Shown: piece after piece, positions 1 to 9,960 of the stretch
Position numbering within the stretch: the stretch's first letter is position 1
Layout: each line of letters begins with the position of its first letter
NCBI RefSeq assembly: GCF_020080835.1
Contig: NC_058165.1
Location: 14,811,915-14,875,914, forward strand
Reading direction: 5' to 3'
DNA from: Cotesia glomerata
Taxonomy: Eukaryota > Arthropoda > Insecta > Hymenoptera > Braconidae
Length of the DNA: 64,000 bases
Notes under the pieces: generated by a model
The model's input: only the letters and a program-made list of their open reading frames with translations
Told to the model about the DNA's origin: nothing
Database searches by the model: none
Made by a program: the position numbers and the translations under genes

Positions 1-212
1 TTATATATACTCTTATAGGATTTTCTGTCTTTATCATTATATTTCATATTTATGTTATCACTTATTAGCTAAAATTCAGAATATTGATATTGATATTTAT
101 ATTGACTGTGTTTATAGTTTTACAAGTACTTATGTTACTCTATGTATGAATTTTGCCATTTGGCTTTCGCCTTGGCATTTAAATTAAATAAATAAATAAA
201 TAAATAAATAAA
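1..212 (+). mobile_element. 3' tail of a 5'-truncated non-LTR retrotransposon
   Basis: The segment ends in a short compositionally distinct stretch (TTGGCTTTCGCCTTGGCATT, about 161-180) followed at once by a TAAA tetranucleotide tail (to about 212). Short conserved 3' ends followed by TAAA/AATAAA arrays are characteristic of Jockey/CR1-group elements, which prime on such repeats. The rest of the element lies to the left of the window or is lost; no coding sequence is visible. The inferred orientation is plus because the A-rich tail is on the right. Confidence 0.4.
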
Positions 213-339
213 TGTATATAGATAATCGGAATGGTCTCTTCTCTAACTCCTGAAATTCTTTACGAATCTCAATAAAACGTAACATACTCATTCTAATGAT
301 TTCTGAAGTTAATATCTAAGATAAGCCAAATCTGTCGAT

Positions 340-679
340 TAGTTTAGAAATGAGAGCAATTCAAAAATTTTCAAAAATCTCAAAAATTTTCTTTTTTACC
401 GTATTTCCGTGAAATAAAAATTAAATGCGATATCATATTCAATTTCCGTGAATTGTATCTGAAAGTTTATTTAATAAGTTTTAATTTGCATACTTATTAA
501 TTTTTTCAAATTCAATAGTTTAGGAATGGCAGCAATTCAAATATTTTTCAGAATCACAACAATATTCTCTCTTACCATATTTCCGTGCAATTGTAATTGA
601 ACGCAATATTCTATCAAATTTCTGTAAATTGCATCTGAAAGCTTATTAAATAAACTTTAATTTGCATGCATCACTATTA
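340..679. repeat. Diverged tandem duplication of about 165 bp
   Basis: Two consecutive blocks (about 340-500 and 515-679) share the same order of words: TAGTTTAG, GCAATTCAAA, CCATATTTCCGTG-like, GCATCTGAAAG and TTTTAATTTGCAT. They are clearly diverged, so the duplication is old. Nothing coding is seen between 213 and 794. Confidence 0.6.
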
Positions 680-794
680 GTCTAGGCCAAAAATTACCTA
701 GTTTTTTAGACAGATTTTATGAAATATTACTTTTGCAATCGTTTTGATGTCATCGTTTTAATAAAGAAATTGCTCATTATTAATAATATCAGTT

Positions 795-1005
795 TATAAA
801 AAATATGTTTTTTTTATTCGAGAAATCTACTTCCATTTCGGCTGCTGAATTGTCTTTTTGTTTTTTTTTTTTTTTGAGATTTCTTAGAACTTACCGGTCC
901 AAATCGATTTAAAATCACAGAAAATCTAAGTTTGATGAAACTCTTTAAAACACCTCTAGTTTGGTTCCAATCAGTCAAGCAGTTTACGTCCGACCACACA
1001 CACAG

Positions 1006-1010
<5 letters not shown>
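795..1010 (-). repeat. MBR repeat, 3' part, split by element A
   Basis: Read on the minus strand this matches the part of the MBR family that follows its microsatellite: a TAAAC start, the (mutated) ACGGCT-type word, CAAACTTAGATTTTCTGTGA, then the AGAAATCTC-poly(A) stretch. The other part of the same copy lies at 4405-4583, on the far side of retrotransposon A. A 28-bp word at 823-850 recurs in reverse complement at 8579-8606. Confidence 0.75.

Positions 1011-1063
<53 letters not shown>
1011..1063 (+). repeat. (CA)n microsatellite, 5' junction of element A
   Basis: About 26 CA units directly precede the first retrotransposon base. A second CA tract follows its poly(A) at 4405-4426, so the tract serves as an expanded target site duplication. 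Confidence 0.9.
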
Positions 1064-1065
<2 letters not shown>

Positions 1066-1249
1066 CCGATCTAAGCTCTGCATAAGGTGCGGAAAAGAAG
1101 GACACAAAATTGCTGATTGTAAAAATCCAGCTAAATGTGCACTGTGCTTTGAACGGCACGGCGTAGAAAAGGCGGCTCACCATGCAGGCACGAACAGATG
1201 CCCCATCTTCCAAGAAGCGCTCCAGAAGATAACGAAGCCAAGAACATGA
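1064..1249 (+). pseudogene. ORF1 (gag-like) C-terminus with zinc knuckles, element A
   Basis: Only the last ~60 residues survive: the CIRCGKEGHKIADC knuckle (CX2CX4HX4C) and a following CALCFERHG...H...C knuckle, typical of the triple-CCHC C-terminus of R1-clade ORF1 nucleic-acid-binding proteins. The stop codon TGA overlaps the ORF2 start in the tetranucleotide ATGA at 1246-1249. The upstream CA repeat translates as a histidine/threonine run that is not part of the protein. Confidence 0.85.
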
Positions 1250-4141
1250 AGATAGTGCAGCTCAACCTCAATCATTGTGAGGCTGCACATGACCTGCTCA
1301 TGCAAACTGTGCGCGAATTAGAGGCAGATGTAGCACTTATAAGTGAGCCTTATAGACATCTGAGTAACCAACCCTGGGAATCCGACAGCACTAACAAGCC
1401 GTCATCTGGTCCTGCGGTAAATGTCCTTTTCAGAGAACAGTCAACAATCAAGAAGCTGGCTTCGTAGCAGCATGGGTAGATGGCCTCTGCTTCTACAGTT
1501 GCTATGCACCACCTAGTCTCTCTAATGAGCATTTTGAAGACTTCCTTCATCGGCTAACTGAGGACGCAAGAAAACACTTTCCCGTGGCAATAGCTGGTGA
1601 CTTCAATTCCTGGGCAACAGACTGGGGCAGCAAGTTCACTAATACACGTGGAAAAGCACTTCTCGAGGCAATGGCCACTCTGGACGTGATCCTTCTTAAT
1701 ACCGGTGACACGCCAACGTATACTAAGGGAGAGGCAAACTCAATTGTCGACCTTACATTTGTCAGCAGTTGCTTAGCTTGAAGAGGTTTTTCTTGGAAAG
1801 TATTGAACATCTATACAGCCAGCGACCATAGTGCGATACTATGGGAAATATCAACTGGCCAGAAACTAACAAGAGACAACAGGAGCGCTAGCGCGGTTGG
1901 GTGGAAAGTTAAGTCTCTCGATCCCACTGCTTTAGTAGTAGCCTTAGACTGCAATCCGATCATCGTAGAAACTGCTGAAGGGAAGACCAAGGAACTGAGA
2001 AGAGTCACCCAGGCTTGCGACGCTAGTATGTCTCGGAAACGTCGCATAAATTCAAGACCTTCAGTGCACTGGTGGAACGATCACATTAGCATTTTACGCT
2101 TAAAGTGTCTTAAAAAAAGAAGAAAGTCTCAGCGTGGCTACAGACGATCTAACTCCGCAGAGCTGTTGGCAGAGTATAAAAAGGCCCGTCGAGAATTGAA
2201 CAGAGCCATCAAAGAAAGCAAAAGACGTTGCTGGAAGGAACTGGTCGCAAAAGTCGAGAAAGATCCATGGGGCAGACCGTATAAGGTGGTTATGACCCAC
2301 TTGAAATGCCAACCAATGTCATCACCTACGTGTCCACAACTCCTAGAGAAGATTGTTACTACGTTGTTTCCCCAACAGCTGGTATTCACCTACAAGTTGG
2401 AGCAGCTCAATTCTGAAGACATCCCAACTATCACGTTGGACGAGTTGATAGAGGCAGGAAATCGAGTAGGGAATAATAAGGCGCCGGAATTGGACGGAAT
2501 TCCTAATATTGCCCTGAAATCAATCCTTAGGGAAGCACCGACATTATTCCTGGACGTTTACGATACATGCCTGAAGGAAGGGACTTTTCCCCAGAAGTGG
2601 AAACAGCAACGGCTAGTGTTACTTCCGAAGGGGAAAAAGCCGCCGGAAGAACTGTCATCCTACCGACCACTCTGCATGTTAGACACGGCCGGCAAGACAT
2701 TCGAGCGCATAATTCATCAGAGAATAGAGGCTTTAGTCGATCCACTCCTAGCAGAGAACCAGTTTGGTTTCCAAAAAGGACGGTCAACTCTGGATGCTAT
2801 CAAATTAGTTGTTGATATAGCCAAGGATGCAATCGCCGGAACGAGATGGAAGGGTGGAAAGAAGAAATACTGCTTGGTGGCTGCTTTGGACATCAAGAAT
2901 GCCTTCAACTCCGCTAACTGGGACTGCGTTATGAGGACTCTAGAAGACAAAAACGTACCAGGATACCTTCGCAGAAAGGTAGCGAGCTACTTCACGAATA
3001 GGGTTCTGAAATATGACACGAAGAACGGTACGGAAGTGTACGAAATCTCCGAAGGAATGCCACAGGGATCAGTTTTAGGTCCTCTGCTATGGAACATCAT
3101 GTATGATGGCCTCCTGAGAATAGCATTGCCTACGGGAGTCAAACTTGTAGCATATGCGGATGACGTAGCTGTCGTGATTGTCGCAAAGCACCTCGAAGAG
3201 ATAGAAATGGCATTTGATATTACATTCAGACGAGTCAATTTGTGGATGGATATGACGAATTTGCAACTAGCCAAGCATAAAACCGAGGCAGTGCTCATCA
3301 CCAGCAGAAAAACGGTAGAAACCATCAAGTTGAGAGTCGGAGAACAAGAAATCACATCACAACCATTTATCTGTTATCTGGGAGTGATGCTGGATGCACG
3401 ACTCAACTTCAAGCAGCAGGTGGAATTCTGCTACGCACGGCTGATTCCTAACATCGGAGGTCTAATGCAGAGCAGGAGGCTACTATTGTCATCAGTAGTC
3501 ACATCAGTGCTCACTTACGGAATATCCATTTGGGCTGAAGCACTGGAAACCCAGAAATCATGGAGAAAAGCTGGACCAGTATATCGACTGAGTGCCCTAC
3601 GAGTAGCTAGTGCTTTCTTAGAGTTCTAGCAGAGGAAAGACGAGCCCTTTACCAACGAAAAAGGTCAACTGCACTGAGCCCTGAAGAACTTAGAATTGAA
3701 GAACGGCAGAACAACATAGGCCAATGGCAACTACAATGGGATACTGCAGAGAAGGGTAGGTGGACGCACCGCCTCATACCTCGGATCGACATTTGGCTTA
3801 ACCGGAATCACGGCGAGGTCAATTACTATCTTACGCAGAAGTTGTCGGGACACGGGTGTTTTCGAGAGTATCTACACCGCTTTAAGCACGATGACTCTTC
3901 GGAGTGCCCGTCCTGCCCAGGAGCTGCTGAAGACGCGGAGCACGTCTTCTTTGTATGTCCCCGTTTCGATCCACAGCGTGAAGAACTGGAGAGGATCCTG
4001 AACCAGAGAATGCAACCAGATTCACTAGTGGAAGCAATATTGTCATCAGAAGCTGCCTGGAACGCTACCAACACGTTTGCAACAGAAGTCCTTAAAGACT
4101 TGCGTTCCACCGAAAGAAAAAGAGCAAATAGCAGAAGATAG
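1246..4141 (+). pseudogene. ORF2 (APE endonuclease + reverse transcriptase), broken, element A
   Basis: Order of domains: APE-type endonuclease (MKIVQLNLNHCEAAHDLL start; AGDFNSW around 1595; SDHSAILWE around 1820), then reverse transcriptase (RPLCMLD at about 2665, FGFQKGRS at 2765, MPQGSVLGPL at 3057, YADD at 3153-3164), then a C-terminal CCHC knuckle (CPSCPG...H...C, about 3905-3960). Breaks: a single-base loss near 1399, a TGA within the endonuclease at 1779-1781, and an internal loss near 3620 that removes sequence present in element C. An intact relative is the 992-aa ORF2 of element D. Confidence 0.9.
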
Positions 4142-4387
4142 AAGGAAGGTAGTTAACACCTAAGCTACCAGAAGGAAGAGCAATAGCTAGATCCTCCCTT
4201 CACGAAGTAATGCCTGACGGCGGTTTCTATGAGGGATTAGAGGAAAGAAGGAAAGGGGGTTTAGGGTTTAGTGGGTAGGGGCGTTAGTGTCGAGTTTTAG
4301 TATGACGCTGCGTCGAGTCGCCACATATCCAGGCCAAACAACTATGCCTGGAATCCGTAAAAAGGATTCCCCCCCCTAAGGGAAAAA

Positions 4388-4404
<17 letters not shown>

Positions 4405-4418
<14 letters not shown>

Positions 4419-4583
4419 CACACACATACATTCAAACTTACGGACATCATCGCTGAAACATTCGGGGAAGCTCCCTAGGACCTCAAAACGTCAACATCCG
4501 TTAAAAACTCGACTTTCGAAAAACAGTGTAAAACCAATAACTTCCCGACTTTTGAAAATTTATAATTTTTTTAGCGGGAAGTT
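4405..4583 (-). repeat. MBR repeat, 5' part with (CA)n, split by element A
   Basis: On the minus strand this reads from the MBR start (AACTTCCCGC at 4583) through the GGGAAGTT hairpin partner, the GAAAATCGAGTTTT-like word and GACGTTTTGAGGTCCTAGG to the microsatellite. The variant spelling TTTTTAACGGATGTTGACG is shared with the fragment at 62495-62596, marking a subfamily. Confidence 0.8.
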
Positions 4584-5213
4584 AAAAAATAACAGGCGTC
4601 TATTCATTGTGGAAAATCGTGTCATTTTCTTGTTACAGATTGTAAAGTTCATTGGTACGGTGGTTGAGAAAAAAATTTCTAAGATTTACTAACCTAAATT
4701 GGTTCATATTGTCAGAAAATTAAACAGCAGCAAGCCCTTTTTGCATGCAATAATCAGTGTAAAAGTATTCAGAATAGCTTTCGTGACCTTGAAAGATCGA
4801 GATTTAATAAAAAATCGATTTCTAAATATCGAGGAGAAAACAATAACTTAATAACGATGGAAAATTTTAAATTTTCAGCAGGACAAGTTAAAAACGTATT
4901 TTAATATGCTTTCAATATAGATAATTTTATTCATGATAATATTTAACAACCTGTATTAACAAACATATGAAGATTTGATTTTTAGCCAGTCTAATTAATA
5001 CTATTACTTTACATATTGGATGCAACGAATTAATTTCCCTAATAAAAAAAAAAAAGTATTGAGACAAAGAAAAAAGCATTGAAAAGTATTGGTTTTTTAG
5101 TCAATCCAATACTTTTCAATACTTTTTTCTTTGTCTCAATACTTATTTTTTATTCAGGGCTCTTTTAATTTTATCATTAATGATCTTGTAGCAGGAATAT
5201 CTTAGCAATTTTA
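4584..5213. other. Non-coding; contains a near-perfect long palindrome
   Basis: No coding signal. Arms of 39 bp at 5054-5092 and 5106-5144 are reverse complements with one mismatch, separated by a 13-base loop; A/T-rich flanks extend the pairing to about 5041-5154. The size and structure suit a small foldback or MITE remnant. It lies just downstream of the gene at 5214-6761, and the TTTATT at 5150 gives a minus-strand AATAAA that could serve that gene. Confidence 0.7.
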
Positions 5214-6761
5214 TCAATGGTTATAAGAATTGTGAGCATATTGGTAGTTATTCCCATAAAAAAGATATGGTTGGTATAAATGACTTCTTGAAAAATTTTT
5301 ATTAACAGCAATCATTTCTTCATCAAATAATTTTGATCGATTACGTCCTCGACAGTCAAAATTTGGCCACTTAGCACTTGATAATTTTTTATTCCACCGT
5401 TGTGTTATTTGGGAACAAGTTGGGCGATAGAGTCCAATAGGAGTGGCCGCTTTTAGGTGCGTTAGTTGTAATGCAGGCTTACAATACTTATTTGAGTTTT
5501 CATTCAGTGGATAACGCAAATTTTTTTGAGAATTTAATGAGACCAATTCTTTCAATTTGTTTTTACTGTTTATATTCGGCTGGCGGTTGATTATAGATAA
5601 TGAACTGTCTACTTCTTCATCATTAAAAATTTTTATAGCTAACCGCATCATATTACAATAACTACACCTTTCACTGTGCTTAATAGAATTCACACAAAGC
5701 GTTGTCGTATCAAAGTTTTTTTCCATATTAATTTTATCGTATAAATTGAACAAGCGACGGTTATGTTGAATATCAATTAACACTTCATTAAACCAATAAA
5801 CATTACCGTAAAGTGTGTTATGAACTGTTCCATAATTAGGAAGCCAACAGTATATTTTTATAACATTATATTTTTCCAAAAGGTCTCTTAATTGATCTTC
5901 GTTATGATGGAAATTGTGGATATTTACATGATTTGTAGTTATGAAGTCAACTAATTTTACATCGTTCGTATTATTGATGCAGAAGATTGCCACTGTTAGT
6001 CCTGCTAAGCACTTAGCTCGGCCAATTTTGAAATAAGATGTAGATAATAGTGCAATATGTCCACGACATAATTGCAGATTGCTTGATGATCGAAAAAGTT
6101 TGCTTGAATTGATTTGTTCAATATACTTTTGTATATAATCTGACGATATTCTGAATGCTTTTGATTTAGGTTTAATAAGCCATGGAGTGTTGATAAGATT
6201 GTAAATTACCTTATATATTGTTGGTTTTAAAATAATATGTGGCACAACTATCACACGTTTAACTTTATCACTTTGATAATCATAGAATATTGGTATGTTT
6301 ATTCTTTCAGAAATCGGTATATTTTTCAGAAAGTAGTATTGTTGTTTCAAGTCTCTATATTCTTTTAGAATCGAGAAAAGGTGTAAGTCTTCAGATTGTG
6401 AATGCAGTCGCTTCAAGTCAATTCGATTTTTTAATTCTATTTCATAGTTAGTTACATTATATGTATTATCTGCTTCATTACAAACGTATGCTACTGTTGA
6501 ACAGTCTGTTTTTTTGTCATTATTTATTGTAATAGTAATGTTATCTTCGTCTTCATCTTCTTTATCTTCACTAATGGAGTCGAATTGTTCAGCTTCATAA
6601 TCTAATTCAAACTCATCTTGTACCATTAGTTGCTGATCATTATAACATCCTTTGTCGATAAAATCTTCACTAGTATTACTTCTCTCTAACAATGTCATTT
6701 CATTATCACTATTTAAGTCGGATATGAATATTTTTTCATCGCTGCGTACATTATCATTCAT
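5214..6761 (-). CDS. Uncharacterised 515-aa single-exon protein; possible nudivirus-derived gene
   Basis: An uninterrupted ATG-to-stop frame of 515 codons, exceptional in this window outside retrotransposon D. Residues 1-110 are very acidic, with Asp/Glu runs (EDKEDEDEDN). The middle is globular (about 115-380) with a cysteine pair CSYC near residue 365; the C-terminus is basic and aromatic. No signal peptide, transmembrane segment, integrase, transposase or helicase motif is seen. The frame is intronless, AT-rich and has its own TATA-like element upstream. Isolated intronless viral-origin genes are known in parasitoid wasp genomes (bracovirus/nudivirus core genes), and size, acidity and lack of membrane segments would allow a P47-like RNA polymerase subunit; that is only a hypothesis. 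A domesticated transposon gene or a host orphan remain possible. Confidence 0.75.
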   Translation of the reverse strand: MNDNVRSDEKIFISDLNSDNEMTLLERSNTSEDFIDKGCYNDQQLMVQDEFELDYEAEQFDSISEDKEDEDEDNITITINNDKKTDCSTVAYVCNEADNTYNVTNYEIELKNRIDLKRLHSQSEDLHLFSILKEYRDLKQQYYFLKNIPISERINIPIFYDYQSDKVKRVIVVPHIILKPTIYKVIYNLINTPWLIKPKSKAFRISSDYIQKYIEQINSSKLFRSSSNLQLCRGHIALLSTSYFKIGRAKCLAGLTVAIFCINNTNDVKLVDFITTNHVNIHNFHHNEDQLRDLLEKYNVIKIYCWLPNYGTVHNTLYGNVYWFNEVLIDIQHNRRLFNLYDKINMEKNFDTTTLCVNSIKHSERCSYCNMMRLAIKIFNDEEVDSSLSIINRQPNINSKNKLKELVSLNSQKNLRYPLNENSNKYCKPALQLTHLKAATPIGLYRPTCSQITQRWNKKLSSAKWPNFDCRGRNRSKLFDEEMIAVNKNFSRSHLYQPYLFYGNNYQYAHNSYNH

Positions 6762-6846
6762 GTTTTAAATTATAACAATGACACTCATAGGATTTTTATC
6801 TTCATAAGTTGTCAGTGCTCGAGTGACAAAATATAAACATACAAAC

Positions 6847-6857
6847 TATTTATATAA
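6847..6857 (-). promoter_or_regulatory. TATA-like box upstream of the 515-aa ORF
   Basis: The minus strand reads TATATAAATAG here, 86-96 bp upstream of the ATG at 6761. This would place a start site near 6820 and a leader of about 60 nt. No baculovirus-type late TAAG motif lies on the coding strand between the box and the ATG. Confidence 0.4.
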
Positions 6858-6861
6858 GTAA

Positions 6862-7603
6862 TGACACTGAACTACTTTATTGATGACTGCTCAAATAGAG
6901 TCCACCGATCTTGCTGGAAGGTTAGAGCTTTTTAGTAGCTTACAAAGTATTTCTACGTACAAGTGCTTTAAGTATTATAGAAAAGTTGCAGACCATCCCT
7001 GGAACTTCCCGTTATATTCGATTTAAATACACTCAAAAAATTCTCTACAAAGTTTTGGGCTCTTCGAATTTAAAAAAACAAATTGTATAAGCCTTTAAGC
7101 TTGAAAATCTAGTAGGGTAGAGGTACCAAATACTGAAAAGGCTCCATTTATTGAAAGAACTGCATAGAAACTTAATTTTTAAAATAATTTGAAGTCTTAT
7201 TTCATTTTAAATATACAATTATTATTAAATAGTTATTTTGTAAATATAAAAGTTTGCATGTGCAAACATATTGCGCAATAAAACTTAAAAAAAAAATGTT
7301 TGTGTACACCTGTCAGAAAACCATGAAAACCGGTCATTAGAAACTTAACCTTGTTATGTTTGATAAGTACGTTTACAGTGAAATTTTATAAGTTTAATGA
7401 TTTTATAATAAATCAGTTACTATTAATCATGAAACTAAAACAATGAACATTAGTTGTCAATGATTATTTTTATTATTATTGTCGTTCTATTTTAAATATT
7501 ACTCTGTTCAATAATTGGTGTTGTGAATTATCGAGTGCACCACTAAAATGTCAGTTAGTCAGTAATTAAAACATTTATTAAAATCAAAGCACCATTGAAT
7601 TGA
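6862..7603. other. AT-rich non-coding stretch
   Basis: No reading frame, palindrome or recognised repeat is apparent. Confidence 0.6.
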
Positions 7604-7850
7604 AACGGGGTGTTTGTTTCTCTTGGTCGCCCCTAACATTTCTTTAGGGCGCCACTAAATTTTATACACAGTATCCAGAAACTGGACCAGAACATGGAGT
7701 AATTAAACAGGGTCGTGAGAGATTGCTAGGAAGGAGACAGAAATCATTAAAAGAAATTCCTTTTCAAAAGTTATTTTATTTAACCAACCCTTATTACAAG
7801 AACAAAACCCTTTACAAAATAATTAAACGAACTTAACATTAGGCGTTAAT
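7604..7850 (-). mobile_element. Possible LTR/primer-binding-site remnant
   Basis: On the minus strand, 7625-7660 reads TTTAGTGGCGCCCTAAAG followed by GGGGCGACC. TGGCGCCC resembles the TGG-initiated primer binding site that follows the 5' LTR of many Gypsy-type elements. Sequence on the right (7780-7850) has TTTATT-type polyadenylation words. No second LTR or protein was found, so this is weak. Confidence 0.25.
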
Positions 7851-7851
7851 C

Positions 7852-8112
7852 CCGTCTGCGCCCCCGACCCCTGCGGGCGTCTACGCAGCGGTTTTTATCA
7901 AAGTAAATTATTCCCGACGGTACCCTCTTATGGAGCGACCATACCGCGGTTTCTAAGCCTTATTCCCGTGTATCCCCTCCTGGGTATCTATACACGGCTT
8001 CCTATCATAGAACTATTCCCGATGATACCCTCATATGGAGCGTCTATATCGCGGTTTTTAACTTATTCCCTTCACACCCCCACCTGGGCGTCTATGTAAA
8101 GGTTTCTTAGTG
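7852..8112. repeat. Five degenerate ~52-bp tandem units
   Basis: Successive units start near 7852, 7905, 7958, 8012 and 8063. Each has the frame (T)TATTCCCG or AATCCCG, then a CCC(C/T) core, TGG(A/G)GCG- or GGGCGTCTA-like words, then CGCGGTTT or equivalent. In each unit the bases flanking the core tend to be complementary (CGGTACC...CCGCGG, GTGTATC...CACGGC, TTCACA...TGTAAA), so hairpin pairing looks retained while primary sequence diverged. Confidence 0.6.
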
Positions 8113-9379
8113 TGCCCAGAGAACAAAGGATACCATGAATCCCTAGGCAACACTATTTATACTCACACCCACACACAATATTATTTTTCCAAACCTAACA
8201 CACTAAATATTATCCATAATTATCTACTGGTTTTTTTTTCCCAAAATTTTATAAATTATTTTTCCAAAGTTATTTTTTCAAAGTTTGAACATTAAATTTT
8301 ATTTCATAATTAAAAATCCGATTACTAAATCCCTAAAACCGATTTCCAATTGATTTATAACTCCTAATCCAAATTCTTTTTTCCAACTTAATATTTTCCT
8401 TAATTGATTTATCGTCGTGGTCTTATAGTCTAGTCGAGAAGTTGATTTCCTGCGAAAAATAGTTGCGTCTCCTAAAAATATGGTTGATGGCTTAAACGAT
8501 CCGGAATGGCGTCTAGAAAAAGGAGTTTTTGGATTTTTTCTGGAAAAGAAAATTACAATTGTTATTAACAAAAAGGCCATTCAGCAGCCGAAATGGAAGT
8601 AGATTTTTCAAATAAAAAAAATTGATTTTTAATAAAATAATATAATAACACTGATAATGTATAACTTAATTCATGAATTAAAAACAAAATTCAATAATAA
8701 ATTTAAAACTATTTACAACAAATTTTGGAAAAAAAATTATCTTGTGAAGAAAAAGTTTCTCAAATATTTACCAAAGAATTGCACAGATTATAAGATTTGA
8801 ATTATAAATGTCCAAATTTTAAGTAACTGCTTAGAAACAACAGTTTTCAAGTTAATCAGAATTTTGCAACCGGATAAAATTTTAGTTGAAGAAAACAATG
8901 GTTAGAACTAATTTGTGACATATTTACTGACAACCTACCCGAAAACATTACACAAAAGACTGATCAATATCGTAATTATTGAATTTACATCATGATTAAG
9001 CTATGATGTAGACAATAATTCTTAAACGGCTGCAACAGTAAAACAGTTTCATTAAACGAACTCTAAAAAGAGTAATATTGAGGCTATTACCACTTCTAAG
9101 TAGTGAAAATTGAAGCTTATTGAAAGAGCTTTACGATGGATTTTACCGAATTTCAATATCTTATCTAGTTCAGTAATTATACCAAGTTGAAGTAGTAAAA
9201 ACATCAATTTTAAAGATTTTCAAAATTTAAAAATCCTGTCATTTTCAAATTACTCGCCCGATTAAGCTCATCTTCGAACTTAACCTTGGTCTTGATCGAT
9301 AGATAAAGCATGCTGAGTTTGAGAAGAATCGGTCATAAATTGAAAACGCTATCGTGCTGACAAGCCGCGTTATATCGTA
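8113..9379. other. Non-coding AT-rich DNA with a short copy of a repeat end
   Basis: Small frames in this stretch look like chance. At 8579-8606 there is a 28-bp word (ATTCAGCAGCCGAAATGGAA and following) that is the reverse complement of 823-850, suggesting a shared repeat terminus. Nothing else supported. Confidence 0.5.
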
Positions 9380-9960
9380 CTAGCCGTTACCCGCCCGCTT
9401 CGCGTGGCGTACAATATACGTGTATTTGTATATCTATATTCACAAATATAGGTATACAAATACATAGAGTGATCATATAATGGTACAATTTCTTTTAATT
9501 TTACGCCCACGCACGGACATGTGGGGGTAGAATTTAATGAAATTTATTCTTAACAGCTCAAAAACGCCAAAAAAGCATTCTGGCCATGTTTCAAAGTATT
9601 AATAGCAATAGATTGAAATTTACGAATTTTTTCTCAATTTGACGCCCACGCACGGGCACGCCAGGGGGGTGGAATGTCACAGAATTCGTTTTTAAAAAAT
9701 TCCTAAATGTAATTTGAAACATTCTGACCAAGTTTTGAACTATTAAAAGCCATAATTGAAAAATATGAATTTTTTTTCGTGAACACCCCCGCAACCCCCC
9801 TTGTGGGTGGAATTTCGTGAAATCTGTTCTTAGCTGACCTCTACTTGGCAAAAGGAATATTCCTGCCAAATTTCAAGTCTCTAGGTCTTATAGTTTCAGA
9901 GATATCGTGATGAGTGACTATCTATATCTATAGAAAGTCTCCTATATATATATATATAGA
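9380..9960 (-). mobile_element. Non-autonomous Helitron, 581 bp
   Basis: On the minus strand the element begins TCTATATATATATATATAGG at 9960 and continues with TCACTCATCACGATATCTC, the form of the 5' end common to insect Helitrons. It ends with the hairpin ACGCGAAGCGGGCGGGTAAC followed by GGCTAG at 9380. The base before the 5' TC is A and the base after CTAG is T, the expected A|T Helitron insertion site without target duplication. No coding capacity is present; mobilisation would need a RepHel protein supplied elsewhere. Confidence 0.85.

Larger units (their letters stand above)
1064..4404 (+). mobile_element. Element A: R1-clade retrotransposon, 5'-truncated, microsatellite-inserted
   Basis: A non-LTR retrotransposon running from inside ORF1 (zinc knuckles) through an APE endonuclease and reverse transcriptase ORF2, a 3' UTR (4142-4381) and a poly(A) of about 23 A. 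It is closely related to element C and more distantly to D: the proteins align along their whole length and the 3' UTRs share the GGATTCC and CTAAACCC-type words. The 5' truncation falls exactly at the CA tract, and the poly(A) is followed by CA repeats, so the insertion sits inside the microsatellite of a minus-strand MBR. Frameshifts and nonsense codons make it inactive. R1-clade Waldo and Mino elements are known to target ACAY and AC repeats; membership here is inferred from site and protein type. Confidence 0.9.

Noticed and set aside
971..1213. Cys-Val and His-Thr repeat ORFs at CA/TG tracts (also near 19.2, 25.9, 51.3 and 59.6 kb)
   Set aside because: Dinucleotide repeat artefacts fused to retrotransposon or MBR sequence.
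7852..8112. CRISPR-like array
   Set aside because: Units are degenerate tandem repeats without unique spacers, and the DNA is eukaryotic.
8299..8580. 93-codon minus-strand ORF
   Set aside because: Low-complexity AT-rich sequence, no domain and no flanking element.
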